64,000 nucleotides of DNA from Thiohalospira halophila DSM 15071 (GTDB taxonomy: Bacteria; Pseudomonadota; Gammaproteobacteria; Thiohalospirales; Thiohalospiraceae): assembly GCF_900112605.1 (NCBI RefSeq), contig NZ_FOMJ01000010.1, forward strand, positions 1-64,000, written 5' to 3'. The notes under the pieces are model-generated. The model did no database searches, had not been told where the DNA came from, and was given only the letters and a program-made list of their open reading frames with translations. The position numbers and the translations under genes were made by a program. Of this stretch, positions 34,792 to 44,607 are shown one piece after another (positions within the stretch are counted from its first letter, which is position 1; every line of letters begins with the position of its first letter).

Positions 34792-35000
34792 CTCATGAGC
34801 CAGCGTAACGACCATGCCTTTAGAGTTCACGGTCTGTCGCAATCTTTCCGGCGCCCGTTACCGCCCTCTCGACCGCCCCGGTTATCATCCCTTGTGAGCA
34901 ACCGCGAGGCGGCCAGGAATCCGCGCCGCCGGTCGGGCCGACCCCTTGGTCATCCAGTGCCCGGGAAGGAGCACAGCAGCCCACACGGAAGGCACACGCC

Positions 35001-36565
35001 ATGAAGCATACCCTCCGGATCGCGGCCTACTGCCGCTACAGCTCCGAGCAGCAGAACGCCAGCTCCATCCAGGACCAGCTCCGCAACTGCGAGCGCTACG
35101 CCCAGCAGCAGGGGTGGCCGGCGCCGACCCCCTACACCGACGAGGCCGTCAGCGGCTCCCTGCGGGACCGGCCCGGCTACCAGAAGATGCTCGCCGACGC
35201 CGAGGAGCGCGTCTTCGACATCCTCCTGGTCGACGACCTCTCCCGCCTCTCCCGCGACCAGGTGGAGACGGCCCAGGCCACGCGGATGCTGCGGTACTGG
35301 GGTGTGCGCCTCATCGGCGTGTCCGACGGCACCGACACCGACCGCCGGGGCCACAAGATCGAGGTGGGCCTGCGCGGGCTCATGTCGGAGCTGTACCTGG
35401 ATGACCTGGCCGAGAAGACCCACCGGGGGCTCACCGGCAAGGCGTTGTCCGGCTACAGCGCCGGCGGCCTCCCCTACGGCTATCGCTCCCGGGAGACCGA
35501 CAAGGGCCATGTGCGGGAGATCGATCCCGACGAGGCCGAGTGGGTGAACTGGATCTTCGAGCGCTACGCCGACGGCTGGAGCCCGCGTCGGATCGCTTCC
35601 GAGCTGAACAGCCGGGGTGTCCCCGGCCCTCGCGGCCGCCAGTGGGGCCAGACCGCGATCCGGCCCGACACCAAGCGCGGCGTCGGCCTGCTCATCAACC
35701 CGCTCTACAACGGGCAGCAGATATGGAACCGCTCCCAGTGGGTAAAGGATCCGGTCACCGGCCGCCGCCAGCGCCGGGAGCGGCCCATGGACGAGTGGGT
35801 GATCACCGAGAACGAGGAGACCCGGATCGTCGCCCCGGAACTCTGGAACCGGGTGCAGGCCCGGATCCGGGCCGTCCAGGAGAAGACCCGGCAGCGGGCT
35901 CGCGGCGGCCGCCCGGGTCGCCACGGCCGCGGCTCCCCCTACATCTTCTCCGGCCTGCTCCGCTGCGCCGAGTGCGGGGCCAGCTACGTCATCGTCAGCG
36001 CCCGGGACTACGGCTGTGCGACGCACAAGGACCGGGGGCCGGCCGCCTGCTCCAACAACCACCGGGTCCGCCGTGAGCATCTGGAGGAGCGGCTGCTGAC
36101 CGTGATCCGCGACGATCTGCTCACCGAGGAGTCCTTCGAGACCTTCATGGACATGGCCCGGGAGGCCATGGAGGAGAGTCAGCCGGACCCCTCCGCCATC
36201 CGCAAGCGGCTCCAGGAGGCCGAGCGCGAGCGCGACAACCTGGTCCAGGCCATCCGGCAGGGGATCGCCTCACCGGCGGTGAAGGAGGAGCTGGAGCAGG
36301 CGGAACGGACGGTGAAGGCCGCCCAGGAGGAGCTGACCGCGGCCGAGAGTCTGGCCGGGGATGGGGTGGCCACCCTGCTCCCCCGGGCTCGCGAGCGCTT
36401 CAAGGCGCTTGCCGATAGCCTCCGGGAGTCGGTGGACCCCGACGTGATGCGCCAGACCCTTTCGGAGGTCACCGGCCCCATCGACCTGGAGCCGGACCCG
36501 CAAGTTGGTGTCATATGGGCAAAAATAAACGCAGGCTCCATAATGGAAACCTGCGTCAATTATGT

Positions 36566-36587
<22 letters not shown>
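35001..36587 (+). CDS. Large serine recombinase (site-specific integrase of the island)
   Basis: The 528-residue protein has an N-terminal resolvase domain (RIAAYCRYSSEQQNAS with catalytic Ser14; VDDLSRLSRDQVE). The recombinase domain (GGLPYGYRS, DEAEWVNWIFERYADGWS, SELNSRGVPGPRG) and a zinc ribbon (LRCAECGASY, GCATHKDRGPAACSN) follow. A long coiled coil (about residues 390-450) comes next. It should integrate and excise the island by double-strand exchange at the att cores. The last seven codons (VGSGGRI, stop at 36585-36587) lie inside the tRNA-fMet sequence, so the C-terminus is completed by the target site. Codons shortly before that overlap a minus-strand terminator. Confidence 0.9.
36521..36555 (-). 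terminator. Island-borne terminator for tRNA-fMet, inside the recombinase 3' end
   Basis: On the minus strand CGCAGG (36555-36550) pairs with CCTGCG (36535-36530), with an inner CCAT/ATGG stem. It is followed by TTTATTTTT (36529-36521). It begins 11 nt after the CCA of tRNA-fMet, in the right place and direction to end that transcript. The same bases encode recombinase residues on the plus strand. Confidence 0.7.
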
Positions 36588-36642
<55 letters not shown>

Positions 36643-36661
36643 ATCGAGATTGAGAATACTA

Positions 36662-36677
36662 CCGCTCCAGGGAGCGG
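36662..36677 (-). terminator. Hairpin between nuo operon end and tRNA-fMet
   Basis: CCGCTCC pairs with GGAGCGG around a 2-nt loop, 16 nt after the DUF2818 stop. On the minus strand it leads into TAGTATTCT, which may double as the tRNA promoter -10. The T run is weak. Confidence 0.4.
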
Positions 36678-36693
36678 AATGCAACCCCTGACG

Positions 36694-37023
36694 TCATTTC
36701 CAGCCCCGGTGGCGCTGCAGCAGCGGGCGGAACTGGTAGCGCCAGACGAACGCCGGTGCCGCGAAGACGGCGAACAGGGAGAGCGTCACGGCGTAGAACT
36801 CCCAGTCCTGATCATGGATGTCGCCGATGGCCCGGTTTTCGGCCCCGAGCGCCAGACCACCGACGATCAGGTAATAGACGAACCACTCCGCGAGCCGCAA
36901 CCACGCGCCCTTTCGCCCGCCCGGCGGCTCGAAGACAAAGAAAAAGAGATCGCTGATCCACGGCAGGTTTGCCAGCACCAGCGCGATTCCTATCAGCGCC
37001 CACACGAGGACGGTCTGTTCCAT
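36694..37023 (-). CDS. DUF2818 family membrane protein
   Basis: The 109-residue protein has three hydrophobic helices (VLVWALIGIALVLANLPWIS; WFVYYLIVGGLALGAENR; FYAVTLSLFAVFAAPAFVW) and ends in a basic tail (YQFRPLLQRHRGWK). It matches the DUF2818 pattern, whose genes commonly follow nuoN. It starts 2 nt after the nuoN stop, so it belongs to the complex I transcript. A role linked to complex I is inferred from this position only. Confidence 0.85.
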   Translation of the reverse strand: MEQTVLVWALIGIALVLANLPWISDLFFFVFEPPGGRKGAWLRLAEWFVYYLIVGGLALGAENRAIGDIHDQDWEFYAVTLSLFAVFAAPAFVWRYQFRPLLQRHRGWK

Positions 37024-37025
37024 GC

Positions 37026-38474
37026 TCAGGCTCCCGGGACGCCGAAGGCGGCAATACAGGCGGACATCAGCGCACCGGGGAAGAGTCCCAGACCGAGAAT
37101 GGCCAGGCCATTGACCGAGAGCACGGCGCGGAGGTCACTGTCAGCAACCAGCGCCCCGGTGTCCTCGGGCTTGTCGAAGTAGAGGAACTTCACCACGCGC
37201 AGATAGTAGAACGCCCCGATAATGGAGAAGACCACGGCGGCGATGGCGAGTTCCACCATCCCGGCCGCGACCACCTCCTGGATGACGCTCACCTTGGCCC
37301 AGAACCCCAGGAAGGGCGGCACCCCGGCCATGGAGAACATGACGATGAGCATGATCCCGGCGAACCAGGGGCTGCGCTCGTTGAGCCCCTTGAAGTCCTC
37401 CAGTCGCTCCGCCTCCAGACCGGCCCGGGAAAGCAGAATGATCATGCCGAAGCCGGCCAGCGTCATCAGTGAGTAGGCGATGGTGTAGAACATCGCCGCG
37501 GCGTACCCCGACTCCGTCGCCGTGAGCACGCCCAGGAGGATGAAGCCCACGTGGGCGATGGCCGAGTACGCCAGCATCCGCTTGATGTTGCTCTGCGCAA
37601 TGGCAAGGAGGTTCCCCACGCCCATGGAGAGCACCGCGAGGATGATGAACATCCCCTGCCACTCGGCATGCAGCGACCCGAGCCCGTCGACCATGAGCCG
37701 CATGGCCATGGCAAAGGCGGCCAGCTTCGGTGCGGTGGCGATGAAGACGGTCATCGGGGTCGGGGCGCCGTGATAGACGTCCGGGATCCACATGTGGAAC
37801 GGAACGGCGCCCAGCTTGAAGGCGACCCCGACCACCAGGAAGACCAGTCCAAAGGTGAGGATGAGGCCCTCGGCCTGGCCGGCGGCGATGACGGCGTTGA
37901 TGGCCGCCAGCTCCAGCTCGCCGGTGGCCCCGTAGAGCATGGACATGCCGTAAAGGAGCATCCCGGAGGCCATCGCACCCAGGATGAAGTACTTCATGGC
38001 CGCCTCCGAGGCCATGGAGGACTCCCGGTTCATGGCGACCATCGCGTAGAGGGAGAGCGACAGCAGCTCCAGGCCGAGATAGACCGTCAGAAGGCTCCCC
38101 GCCGAGATGAGGACCATCATGCCCAGGGTCGCGAAGAGGCCCAGCAGGTAGAACTCGCCCTTGAGCATGCCCCGATCCCGCAGATAGGGCCGCGCATAGA
38201 GAAAGACGACGAAGACCGCGAGATAGACGAAGGCCTTGAGGAGGTCCGACATGCCGTCACGGATGAACATGTCGTTGAAGGCCATTCCCGCCTGGGTATC
38301 CATCATCCCCAGCGTGAGCACGGCGGCACCGACAAGGGCCACCTGAGAAAGGAGGTAGGTCACCGCCCGACTGTGTTCCGTGAGGAAGAGGTCGATAAGC
38401 AGGACGAGACACGCCATTCCCAGGAGGAAGAGCTCCGGGAGCGCCGTCAGGAAATCGGAAGCATCGAGTATCAT
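37026..38474 (-). CDS. nuoN: NADH-quinone oxidoreductase subunit N
   Basis: The 482-residue protein has about 14 TM helices. It contains the antiporter-like core with [17 protein letters not shown], conserved Lys/Glu helices around [22 protein letters not shown], and [14 protein letters not shown]. It is one of three proton-pumping membrane subunits of complex I. It is the last canonical nuo gene, 19 nt after nuoM and just before the DUF2818 gene. Confidence 0.97.
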   Translation of the reverse strand: MILDASDFLTALPELFLLGMACLVLLIDLFLTEHSRAVTYLLSQVALVGAAVLTLGMMDTQAGMAFNDMFIRDGMSDLLKAFVYLAVFVVFLYARPYLRDRGMLKGEFYLLGLFATLGMMVLISAGSLLTVYLGLELLSLSLYAMVAMNRESSMASEAAMKYFILGAMASGMLLYGMSMLYGATGELELAAINAVIAAGQAEGLILTFGLVFLVVGVAFKLGAVPFHMWIPDVYHGAPTPMTVFIATAPKLAAFAMAMRLMVDGLGSLHAEWQGMFIILAVLSMGVGNLLAIAQSNIKRMLAYSAIAHVGFILLGVLTATESGYAAAMFYTIAYSLMTLAGFGMIILLSRAGLEAERLEDFKGLNERSPWFAGIMLIVMFSMAGVPPFLGFWAKVSVIQEVVAAGMVELAIAAVVFSIIGAFYYLRVVKFLYFDKPEDTGALVADSDLRAVLSVNGLAILGLGLFPGALMSACIAAFGVPGA

Positions 38475-38493
38475 GGTCGTGTTGCTCTCCCGC

Positions 38494-40011
38494 TTACAGC
38501 TTGGACTGGGCCACGTGGTCCAGCAGGTTGTGGACGCTGGCGTGCATCACTTCCAGCAGGGGCGCCGGCCAGACGCCCAGTAGCAGCACGAAGACCGCGA
38601 GCATCGCCATGAGCAGGAACTCGCGGGCGTTGATATCCGTGAGTTCGGCCACGCCGTCGTTGGTCACCCGGCCGAAGATCACCCGCTTGATCATCCAGAG
38701 CGTGTAGGCGGCGCCCAGGATGAGGGTGGTGGCCGCGGCGAAGGCGTACCAGGGATTGGCCTTGAAGCTCGCCAGGATGACCAGGAACTCGCCCACGAAC
38801 CCGGAGGTGCCCGGAAGGCCGGCGTTGGCCATGGCGAAGAAGACCGCGAAGGCACCGAAGACCGGCATGGTGTTCACCACGCCGCCGTAATCGGCGATCT
38901 CGCGGCTGTGGAGCCGGTCGTACAGGACGCCGATGGCCAGGAACATCGCCGCGGAGACGAAGCCGTGAGAGATCATCTGGACCATGGCCCCCTCGATGGC
39001 CATGGCTGCCCCGTTCCAGCTGCCGGTGGTCTCGTGGATCCCGAATATGACAAAGAAGCCCAGGGTGACAAAGCCCATGTGGGAGATGGACGAATAGGCC
39101 ACCAGCTTCTTCATGTCCCGCTGCACCAGGGCCACGAACCCGATGTAGACGATGGCGATGAGGGACAGGGCGATCATCAGCCCGTCCAGGGCGGCGGCGG
39201 CATCCGGCGTAATGGGCAACGAGAAGCGGAGGAACCCGTAGGTCCCCAGCTTGAGCATGATGGCAGCCAGGATCACCGACCCGCCGGTGGGCGCCTCCAC
39301 GTGGGCATCCGGAAGCCAGGTATGCACCGGCCACATCGGCACCTTCACCGCGAAGGCGATGAGGAAAGCCAGGAAGATCAGGATCTGCTCGGTCAGGGTC
39401 AGCGGCAGCGCATGGAACTCCAGGATCCCGAAGGTACCGGACTGGAAGTACATGTAGAGCAGCGCCACCAGCATGAACACCGACCCGAGGAAGGTGTAGA
39501 GGAAGAACTTGATGGTGGCGTACACCCGCCGGGGGCCGCCCCAGATCCCGATGACGATGAACATCGGGATGAGCAGCGCCTCCCAGAAGACGTAGAAGAG
39601 CATGGCATCCAGGGCCGCGAACACCCCGATCATCAGCCCTTCCATGATGAGGAAGGCGCCCAGGTACTGGGCCGGCTTGTACCGGATCACCTGCCAGCCG
39701 GCGATGACCACCAGCAGGGTCGCGAACGCCGTCAGCAGGATGAGCGGCATGGAGATGCCGTCCACGCCCAGGTGGTAATTGATGGACAGCGCCTCGATCC
39801 AGGGCGCGAACTCCTGGAACTGCATCTCGGCGGTCCCGGCGTCGAAGCCGAACCACAGCGGCAGCGAGAGGCCCAGCGTCACCAGGGAGACCAGCAGCGC
39901 CAGGACCCTCGACTCCAGGGCATTGCGCTCGCCACCGGTGGCCAGCACCAGCAGGCCGCCGATGATGGGCGTCCAGATGACCAGACTCAGCAGGGGAAGA
40001 TCAGTAAGCAT
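38494..40011 (-). CDS. nuoM: NADH-quinone oxidoreductase subunit M
   Basis: The 505-residue antiporter-like subunit has [65 protein letters not shown] and [13 protein letters not shown]. These features are typical of NuoM, with the proton-channel Lys and Glu residues in the middle helices. It is normal length and sits between nuoL and nuoN with short gaps. Confidence 0.97.
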   Translation of the reverse strand: MLTDLPLLSLVIWTPIIGGLLVLATGGERNALESRVLALLVSLVTLGLSLPLWFGFDAGTAEMQFQEFAPWIEALSINYHLGVDGISMPLILLTAFATLLVVIAGWQVIRYKPAQYLGAFLIMEGLMIGVFAALDAMLFYVFWEALLIPMFIVIGIWGGPRRVYATIKFFLYTFLGSVFMLVALLYMYFQSGTFGILEFHALPLTLTEQILIFLAFLIAFAVKVPMWPVHTWLPDAHVEAPTGGSVILAAIMLKLGTYGFLRFSLPITPDAAAALDGLMIALSLIAIVYIGFVALVQRDMKKLVAYSSISHMGFVTLGFFVIFGIHETTGSWNGAAMAIEGAMVQMISHGFVSAAMFLAIGVLYDRLHSREIADYGGVVNTMPVFGAFAVFFAMANAGLPGTSGFVGEFLVILASFKANPWYAFAAATTLILGAAYTLWMIKRVIFGRVTNDGVAELTDINAREFLLMAMLAVFVLLLGVWPAPLLEVMHASVHNLLDHVAQSKL

Positions 40012-40042
40012 GGGCTATAACCTTATTGCTGGTTCTTCCCGC

Positions 40043-42004
40043 CTACAGCACGAAGAGGATGAACAGCCCCAGGAGGCCGAGCATCATCGCGAAGGCGTAG
40101 TGATAGAGGAATCCCGACTGCACGTGCCGGAAACGGCCGGCCATCCAGCCCACCGAGCGCGCCACACCGTTGACCAGGAGGCCGTCGATGAGGCGGACGT
40201 CACCGACCTTCCACAGCAGCCGGCCGAGCCCGCGCGCCCCACCGCCAAAGGCGGCCTGGTTGAACTCGTCGAAGCCGTACTTGTGCTCCAGGACGGCGTG
40301 GAGCGGGCGCAGGCGCTCGGCGATGCGCGCCGGCAGATCCGGCCGCTGCATGTAGAGATACCAGGCCGAGGCCACCCCGAGCAGTGCCAGCCAGACCGCC
40401 GGCCCCTGAAGGCCGTGGACCACGAAGCTCCAGACCCCGTGGTAGTGGTGGCCCAGCTCGGCCAGGGTGTCGTGGCCCGGCAGGACGTGGATGGCGTCGG
40501 CAAAGAAGTCACCGAAGAGCATCGGCCCGACGTAGATCCCGCCGATAACCACAGACGGCACCGCCAGTGCGATGAGCGGCACGGTGACCACCGAGGGGCA
40601 TTCGTGGAGGTGCTCCCTGGTGTGATGGTCCATGCGCTCCTGGCCATGGAAGACCAGGAAGAACATCCGGAAGGTGTACAGCGCCGTGATGAAGACCCCG
40701 GCCAGCAGGGCCCAGTAGGCCAGGCCGGCGCCCGGGATCGACGAGTAGTGCACCGCCTCGATAATCGCATCCTTGGAGAAGAAGCCGGCGAAGCCGGGGA
40801 AGCCGATAAGCGCCAGCGAGCCGACGAGCATGGTCGCCCAGGTGATGGGCATGTAGCGTTTGAGCCCACCCATGCGCCGCATGTCCTGCTCGTGGTGCAT
40901 GGCAATGATCACCGAGCCCGCGGCCAGGAAGAGCAGCGCCTTGAAGAAGGCGTGGGTCATCAGGTGGAAGACGCCGGCGGCGTAGGCGGAGGCCCCCAGG
41001 GCCGCCGTCATGTAGCCCAGCTGCGACAGCGTGGAGTAGGCCACCACCCGCTTGATGTCGTGTTGTACGAGGCCCAGCAGCCCCATAAAGAAAGCGGTAA
41101 TGGCGCCGATGATGAGCACGACCGCGAGCGCCACCTCGGACAGCTCGTAGATGGGCGACATCCGCGCCACCATGAAGATGCCCGCAGTCACCATGGTCGC
41201 CGCGTGGATGAGCGCGGAGATGGGGGTCGGGCCCTCCATGGAGTCCGGCAGCCAGACGTGCAGCGGAACCTGGGCCGACTTACCCATCGCCCCGACGAAC
41301 AGCAGGAGGGCGATGAGCGTCATCACCTGCCATTCCACGCCCGGGATGACCTCGATGGTCAGCCCCGCCATGGAGGGCGCCGCGGCGAAGACATCGGCAT
41401 AGTCCACGCTATTGAAATACATCAGCACCGCCGCGATCCCCAGCAGGAAGCCGAAGTCGCCCACGCGGTTGACCAGGAAGGCCTTGAGGTTGGCGTGGAT
41501 GGCGGTGGGCCGGGTGTACCAGAAACCGATGAGGAGGTAGGAGACGAGCCCCACGGCCTCCCAGCCGAAGAAGAGCTGGAAGAAGTTGTTCGCCATCACC
41601 AGCATGAGCATGGAGAAGGTGAACAGGGAGATGTAGCTGAAGAAGCGCTTGTAGCCCGGGTCATCGTGCATGTAGCCGATGGTGTACACGTGCACCATCA
41701 GCGACACGAAGGTGACCACCGCCATCATCATCGCCGTGAGGTTGTCCACCAGGAAGCCGACCTCGAACCGGACCCCGTCACTCACCAGCCAGGTGTAGAC
41801 CGCCTCGTTGTAGGCCGGCGCCCCGTCCATTACGTGGTGCTTGAAGACCCAGAACGAGAGCACGGTGGATACCGCCACTCCCAGGATCGTGACCCAGTGG
41901 GCCACGGACCGGGTGATGAACCGGCCGAAGAGGCCGGCGATGATGGCACCGACCAGCGGGGCCAGTACGATCGCGAGATAGACGTTCTGCATCGATTCCG
42001 CCAC
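40043..42004 (-). CDS. nuoL: NADH-quinone oxidoreductase subunit L
   Basis: The 653-residue protein is the largest antiporter-like subunit. It has VDNLTAMMMAVVTFVSLMVH, FFGWEAVGLVSYLLIGFWY, AKSAQVPLHVWLPDSMEGPTP-like sequence and YSTLSQLGYM. The C-terminal extension contains the long lateral helix region and a final TM. It pumps protons in complex I. It starts 4 nt after the nuoK stop. Confidence 0.97.
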   Translation of the reverse strand: MAESMQNVYLAIVLAPLVGAIIAGLFGRFITRSVAHWVTILGVAVSTVLSFWVFKHHVMDGAPAYNEAVYTWLVSDGVRFEVGFLVDNLTAMMMAVVTFVSLMVHVYTIGYMHDDPGYKRFFSYISLFTFSMLMLVMANNFFQLFFGWEAVGLVSYLLIGFWYTRPTAIHANLKAFLVNRVGDFGFLLGIAAVLMYFNSVDYADVFAAAPSMAGLTIEVIPGVEWQVMTLIALLLFVGAMGKSAQVPLHVWLPDSMEGPTPISALIHAATMVTAGIFMVARMSPIYELSEVALAVVLIIGAITAFFMGLLGLVQHDIKRVVAYSTLSQLGYMTAALGASAYAAGVFHLMTHAFFKALLFLAAGSVIIAMHHEQDMRRMGGLKRYMPITWATMLVGSLALIGFPGFAGFFSKDAIIEAVHYSSIPGAGLAYWALLAGVFITALYTFRMFFLVFHGQERMDHHTREHLHECPSVVTVPLIALAVPSVVIGGIYVGPMLFGDFFADAIHVLPGHDTLAELGHHYHGVWSFVVHGLQGPAVWLALLGVASAWYLYMQRPDLPARIAERLRPLHAVLEHKYGFDEFNQAAFGGGARGLGRLLWKVGDVRLIDGLLVNGVARSVGWMAGRFRHVQSGFLYHYAFAMMLGLLGLFILFVL

Positions 42005-42008
42005 GGCG

Positions 42009-42314
42009 CTATCCCTTCATTGAATCCAGGTCGGCAACGTTGATGGTGTTCCGGTTCCGGAACAGCACCACCAGGATGGCCAGGCCAATGGCCGCCTCCG
42101 CCGCCGCCACGGTAAGGATGAAGAAGACGAAGACCTGCCCCGCCAGATCCCCCAGGAAGTGGGAGAAGGCGACGAAGTTCATGTTCACGGCGAGCAGCAT
42201 GAGTTCGATGGACATGAGCAGGATCAGGACGTTCTTCCGGTTGAGGACGATCCCGGCCATGGAAAGGCCGAAGAGGATCGCCCCCAGGATCAGGTAGTCG
42301 GACAGCGCTAACAT
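42009..42314 (-). CDS. nuoK: NADH-quinone oxidoreductase subunit K
   Basis: The 101-residue protein has three TM helices with the conserved acidic residues ([37 protein letters not shown]) that form part of the proton path. A 74-nt gap after nuoJ precedes it, holding a CCGCCCG/CGGGCGG hairpin (42333-42350), the largest break inside the operon. Confidence 0.97.
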   Translation of the reverse strand: MLALSDYLILGAILFGLSMAGIVLNRKNVLILLMSIELMLLAVNMNFVAFSHFLGDLAGQVFVFFILTVAAAEAAIGLAILVVLFRNRNTINVADLDSMKG

Positions 42315-42388
42315 TTCCCTACCCCGTTTCGGCCGCCCGACTCCGGGCGGCGGTTTCTGGTAATTCCGGGTACGCCGGTCGTGGCGAT

Positions 42389-42991
42389 TCAGTCGGCGGA
42401 ATGGCCGTTACGATGGATGCGCAGCCGGTCGGCCTTGTGGACCGCGATCTGGGCATCCGGATTCTGGTGCTTGCTCTGCGGCCGGTGCCGCAGCGCCAGG
42501 CTGATGGCTGCCACGATGGCCACCAGCAGGATGACCGCCGCGATCTCGAAGGGGTAGACGTAGACCGTGTAGAGGACCCGCCCGAGTTCCGCGGTATTGC
42601 TGTAGTCCGCCGGCGCACGCTCGGGGGCGGCGATGCGGTCCAGTCCGAAGGTCTCCGGCCCGACCACCAGCCCCATCATCACCATGACCATGATGGCCAC
42701 CAGCGCCCCCACCGGGAGGTAGCGGATGAAGCCCTCCCGCAGCGGCGCCAGGTTGATGTCCAGCATCATCACCACGAAGAGGAAGAGGACCATCACCGCG
42801 CCGACGTAGACCAGGACCAGGGTGATGGCGAGGAACTCCGCCTCCAGCAGCAGCCAGAGGCCGGCCGCGGCGAAGAAGGTCAGCACCAGGAACAGCGCCG
42901 AGTGGACCGGATTGCGCACGGTAATGACGGCCGCTGCCGAGAGCAGCATCACCGCCGCAAAGAAGTAGAAAATCGCCTGTTCGAAGGCCAT
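42389..42991 (-). CDS. nuoJ: NADH-quinone oxidoreductase subunit J
   Basis: The 200-residue subunit has five TM helices, beginning [25 protein letters not shown]-like and including [19 protein letters not shown], the conserved helix with the pi-bulge region. A polar tail ([21 protein letters not shown]) extends past the last helix. It lies 30 nt after nuoI. Confidence 0.96.
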   Translation of the reverse strand: MAFEQAIFYFFAAVMLLSAAAVITVRNPVHSALFLVLTFFAAAGLWLLLEAEFLAITLVLVYVGAVMVLFLFVVMMLDINLAPLREGFIRYLPVGALVAIMVMVMMGLVVGPETFGLDRIAAPERAPADYSNTAELGRVLYTVYVYPFEIAAVILLVAIVAAISLALRHRPQSKHQNPDAQIAVHKADRLRIHRNGHSAD

Positions 42992-43021
42992 GGATTCGTC
43001 TTCCCGAACTGCGTGAAACGG

Positions 43022-43513
43022 TTACCGGTAGGGGGCATCCTGCGCCCGGTCGGCGGCGATCTGCTGCTCGTACTTGTCGCCGATGGCGAGCAGCTCCTGC
43101 TTGGTCTTCAACAGCTGGTCGCGAGTCTCGGCATGGTACTCGAAAATCCGGGTCTCGACGATGGAATCCACCGGGCACGACTCCTCGCAGAAACCGCAGA
43201 AGATGCACTTCGACAGATCGATGTCGTAACGGGTCGTACGGCGAGTACCGTCATCCCGCTCCTCGGAATCGATGGTGATGGCCAGCGCCGGGCAGACCGC
43301 CTCGCACAGCTTGCAGGCGATGCAGCGCTCCTCGCCGTTGGGATAGCGGCGCAGGGCGTGCAATCCCCGGAAGCGGTTGGACTGCGGCGTCTTCTCCTCG
43401 GGGTAGATGACGGTGACCTTCTTCTGCCGGAACATGTGCCGACTGGTCATCCGCATCCCCTGGAGGAGTTCCACGAGGAAGAGGCTCTTGAAGAAACGGT
43501 TCAGCGCATTCAT
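43022..43513 (-). CDS. nuoI: NADH-quinone oxidoreductase subunit I
   Basis: The 163-residue ferredoxin-like subunit has two 4Fe-4S motifs, [18 protein letters not shown] and [18 protein letters not shown], for clusters N6a and N6b. The N-terminal amphipathic helix lies on the membrane. It passes electrons from NuoG toward NuoB. Confidence 0.97.
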   Translation of the reverse strand: MNALNRFFKSLFLVELLQGMRMTSRHMFRQKKVTVIYPEEKTPQSNRFRGLHALRRYPNGEERCIACKLCEAVCPALAITIDSEERDDGTRRTTRYDIDLSKCIFCGFCEESCPVDSIVETRIFEYHAETRDQLLKTKQELLAIGDKYEQQIAADRAQDAPYR

Positions 43514-43528
43514 GGGTCGCCTCCGAGG

Positions 43529-44587
43529 CTAGACGCCGTCGAACCAGGGCCCGAGCCCGGCCATGATGAACAGGCCGAGGACCACCAGCCAGACGATGGT
43601 CACGGGGATGAGGACCTTCCAGCCCAGCCGCATGAGCTGGTCGTAGCGATACCGCGGGAAGGTCGCCCGTGCCCAGAGGAAGATGAAGAGGAAAAGCGCG
43701 GTCTTGAGGACCATCCAGACGATCCCCGGCACCCACTCGGTAGCGCCTTCCAGGACCGGGACCCCCTGGAACGGGGAGAGCCAGCCGCCCAGGAAGAAGA
43801 GAGCGGTCAGCGCCGAGACGAGGATCATGTTCGCATACTCGGCGAGGAAGAAGACCCCGAAGCTCATCCCGGAGTATTCGACGTGGAAACCGGCGACGAT
43901 CTCCGACTCGCCCTCGGCCAGGTCGAAGGGGGCGCGATTGGTCTCGGCCAGACCGGCAATGAAATAGACCACGAACAGAGGCAGCAGCGGCAGCCAGAAC
44001 CAGTGCAGCAGGCTCCCCTCCTGGGCCCGGACCATGTCCGGGATGTTCAGGGTGCCTCCGGCCATGATCACGCCCACCAGGGCGAAGCCCATGGCGATCT
44101 CGTAGGAGACCACCTGCGCGGCCGACCGCATGGAGCCCAGGAAGGCGTACTTCGAGTTCGAGGCCCAGCCGGCGATGATGATGCCGTACACACCCATGGA
44201 GGTGATCGCCAGGACATAGAGGATCCCGGCGTTGATATCCGTGACCATGAGCCCCGGGCCGAAGGGGACCACCGCCCAGGCGGCGAGGGCAGGCGCCATG
44301 GCGAGGATCGGGCTCAGGATGAACAGGAACCGATTGGCCCCGGCCGGGAGCACGATCTCCTTGAAGATGAGCTTCAGCGCATCGGCGATGGGCTGCAGGA
44401 GGCCGTGATAACCCACATGGAGCGGGCCGGTGCGTACCTGCATGGCACCGATGACCTTGCGCTCGGCGAAGGTCAGGTAGGCAACGGCCACCATCAGCGG
44501 GACCAGGAGCACCGTGATCTTGATCACGGTCCACAGTACCGTCTGTACGGCAGGACTAAGCCCGAGGGCGTCGAAGAGCTCTAGCAT
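43529..44587 (-). CDS. nuoH: NADH-quinone oxidoreductase subunit H
   Basis: The 352-residue subunit has eight TM helices with the quinone-site loops [37 protein letters not shown] and [24 protein letters not shown]-like sequence. It connects the hydrophilic arm to the pumps. ATG 44587 ([10 protein letters not shown]) is used; the frame is open further upstream but overlaps nuoG and has no NuoH-like sequence. Confidence 0.97.
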   Translation of the reverse strand: MLELFDALGLSPAVQTVLWTVIKITVLLVPLMVAVAYLTFAERKVIGAMQVRTGPLHVGYHGLLQPIADALKLIFKEIVLPAGANRFLFILSPILAMAPALAAWAVVPFGPGLMVTDINAGILYVLAITSMGVYGIIIAGWASNSKYAFLGSMRSAAQVVSYEIAMGFALVGVIMAGGTLNIPDMVRAQEGSLLHWFWLPLLPLFVVYFIAGLAETNRAPFDLAEGESEIVAGFHVEYSGMSFGVFFLAEYANMILVSALTALFFLGGWLSPFQGVPVLEGATEWVPGIVWMVLKTALFLFIFLWARATFPRYRYDQLMRLGWKVLIPVTIVWLVVLGLFIMAGLGPWFDGV

Positions 44588-44607
44588 CCGGTTCCCACTC
44601 CTGCGTT

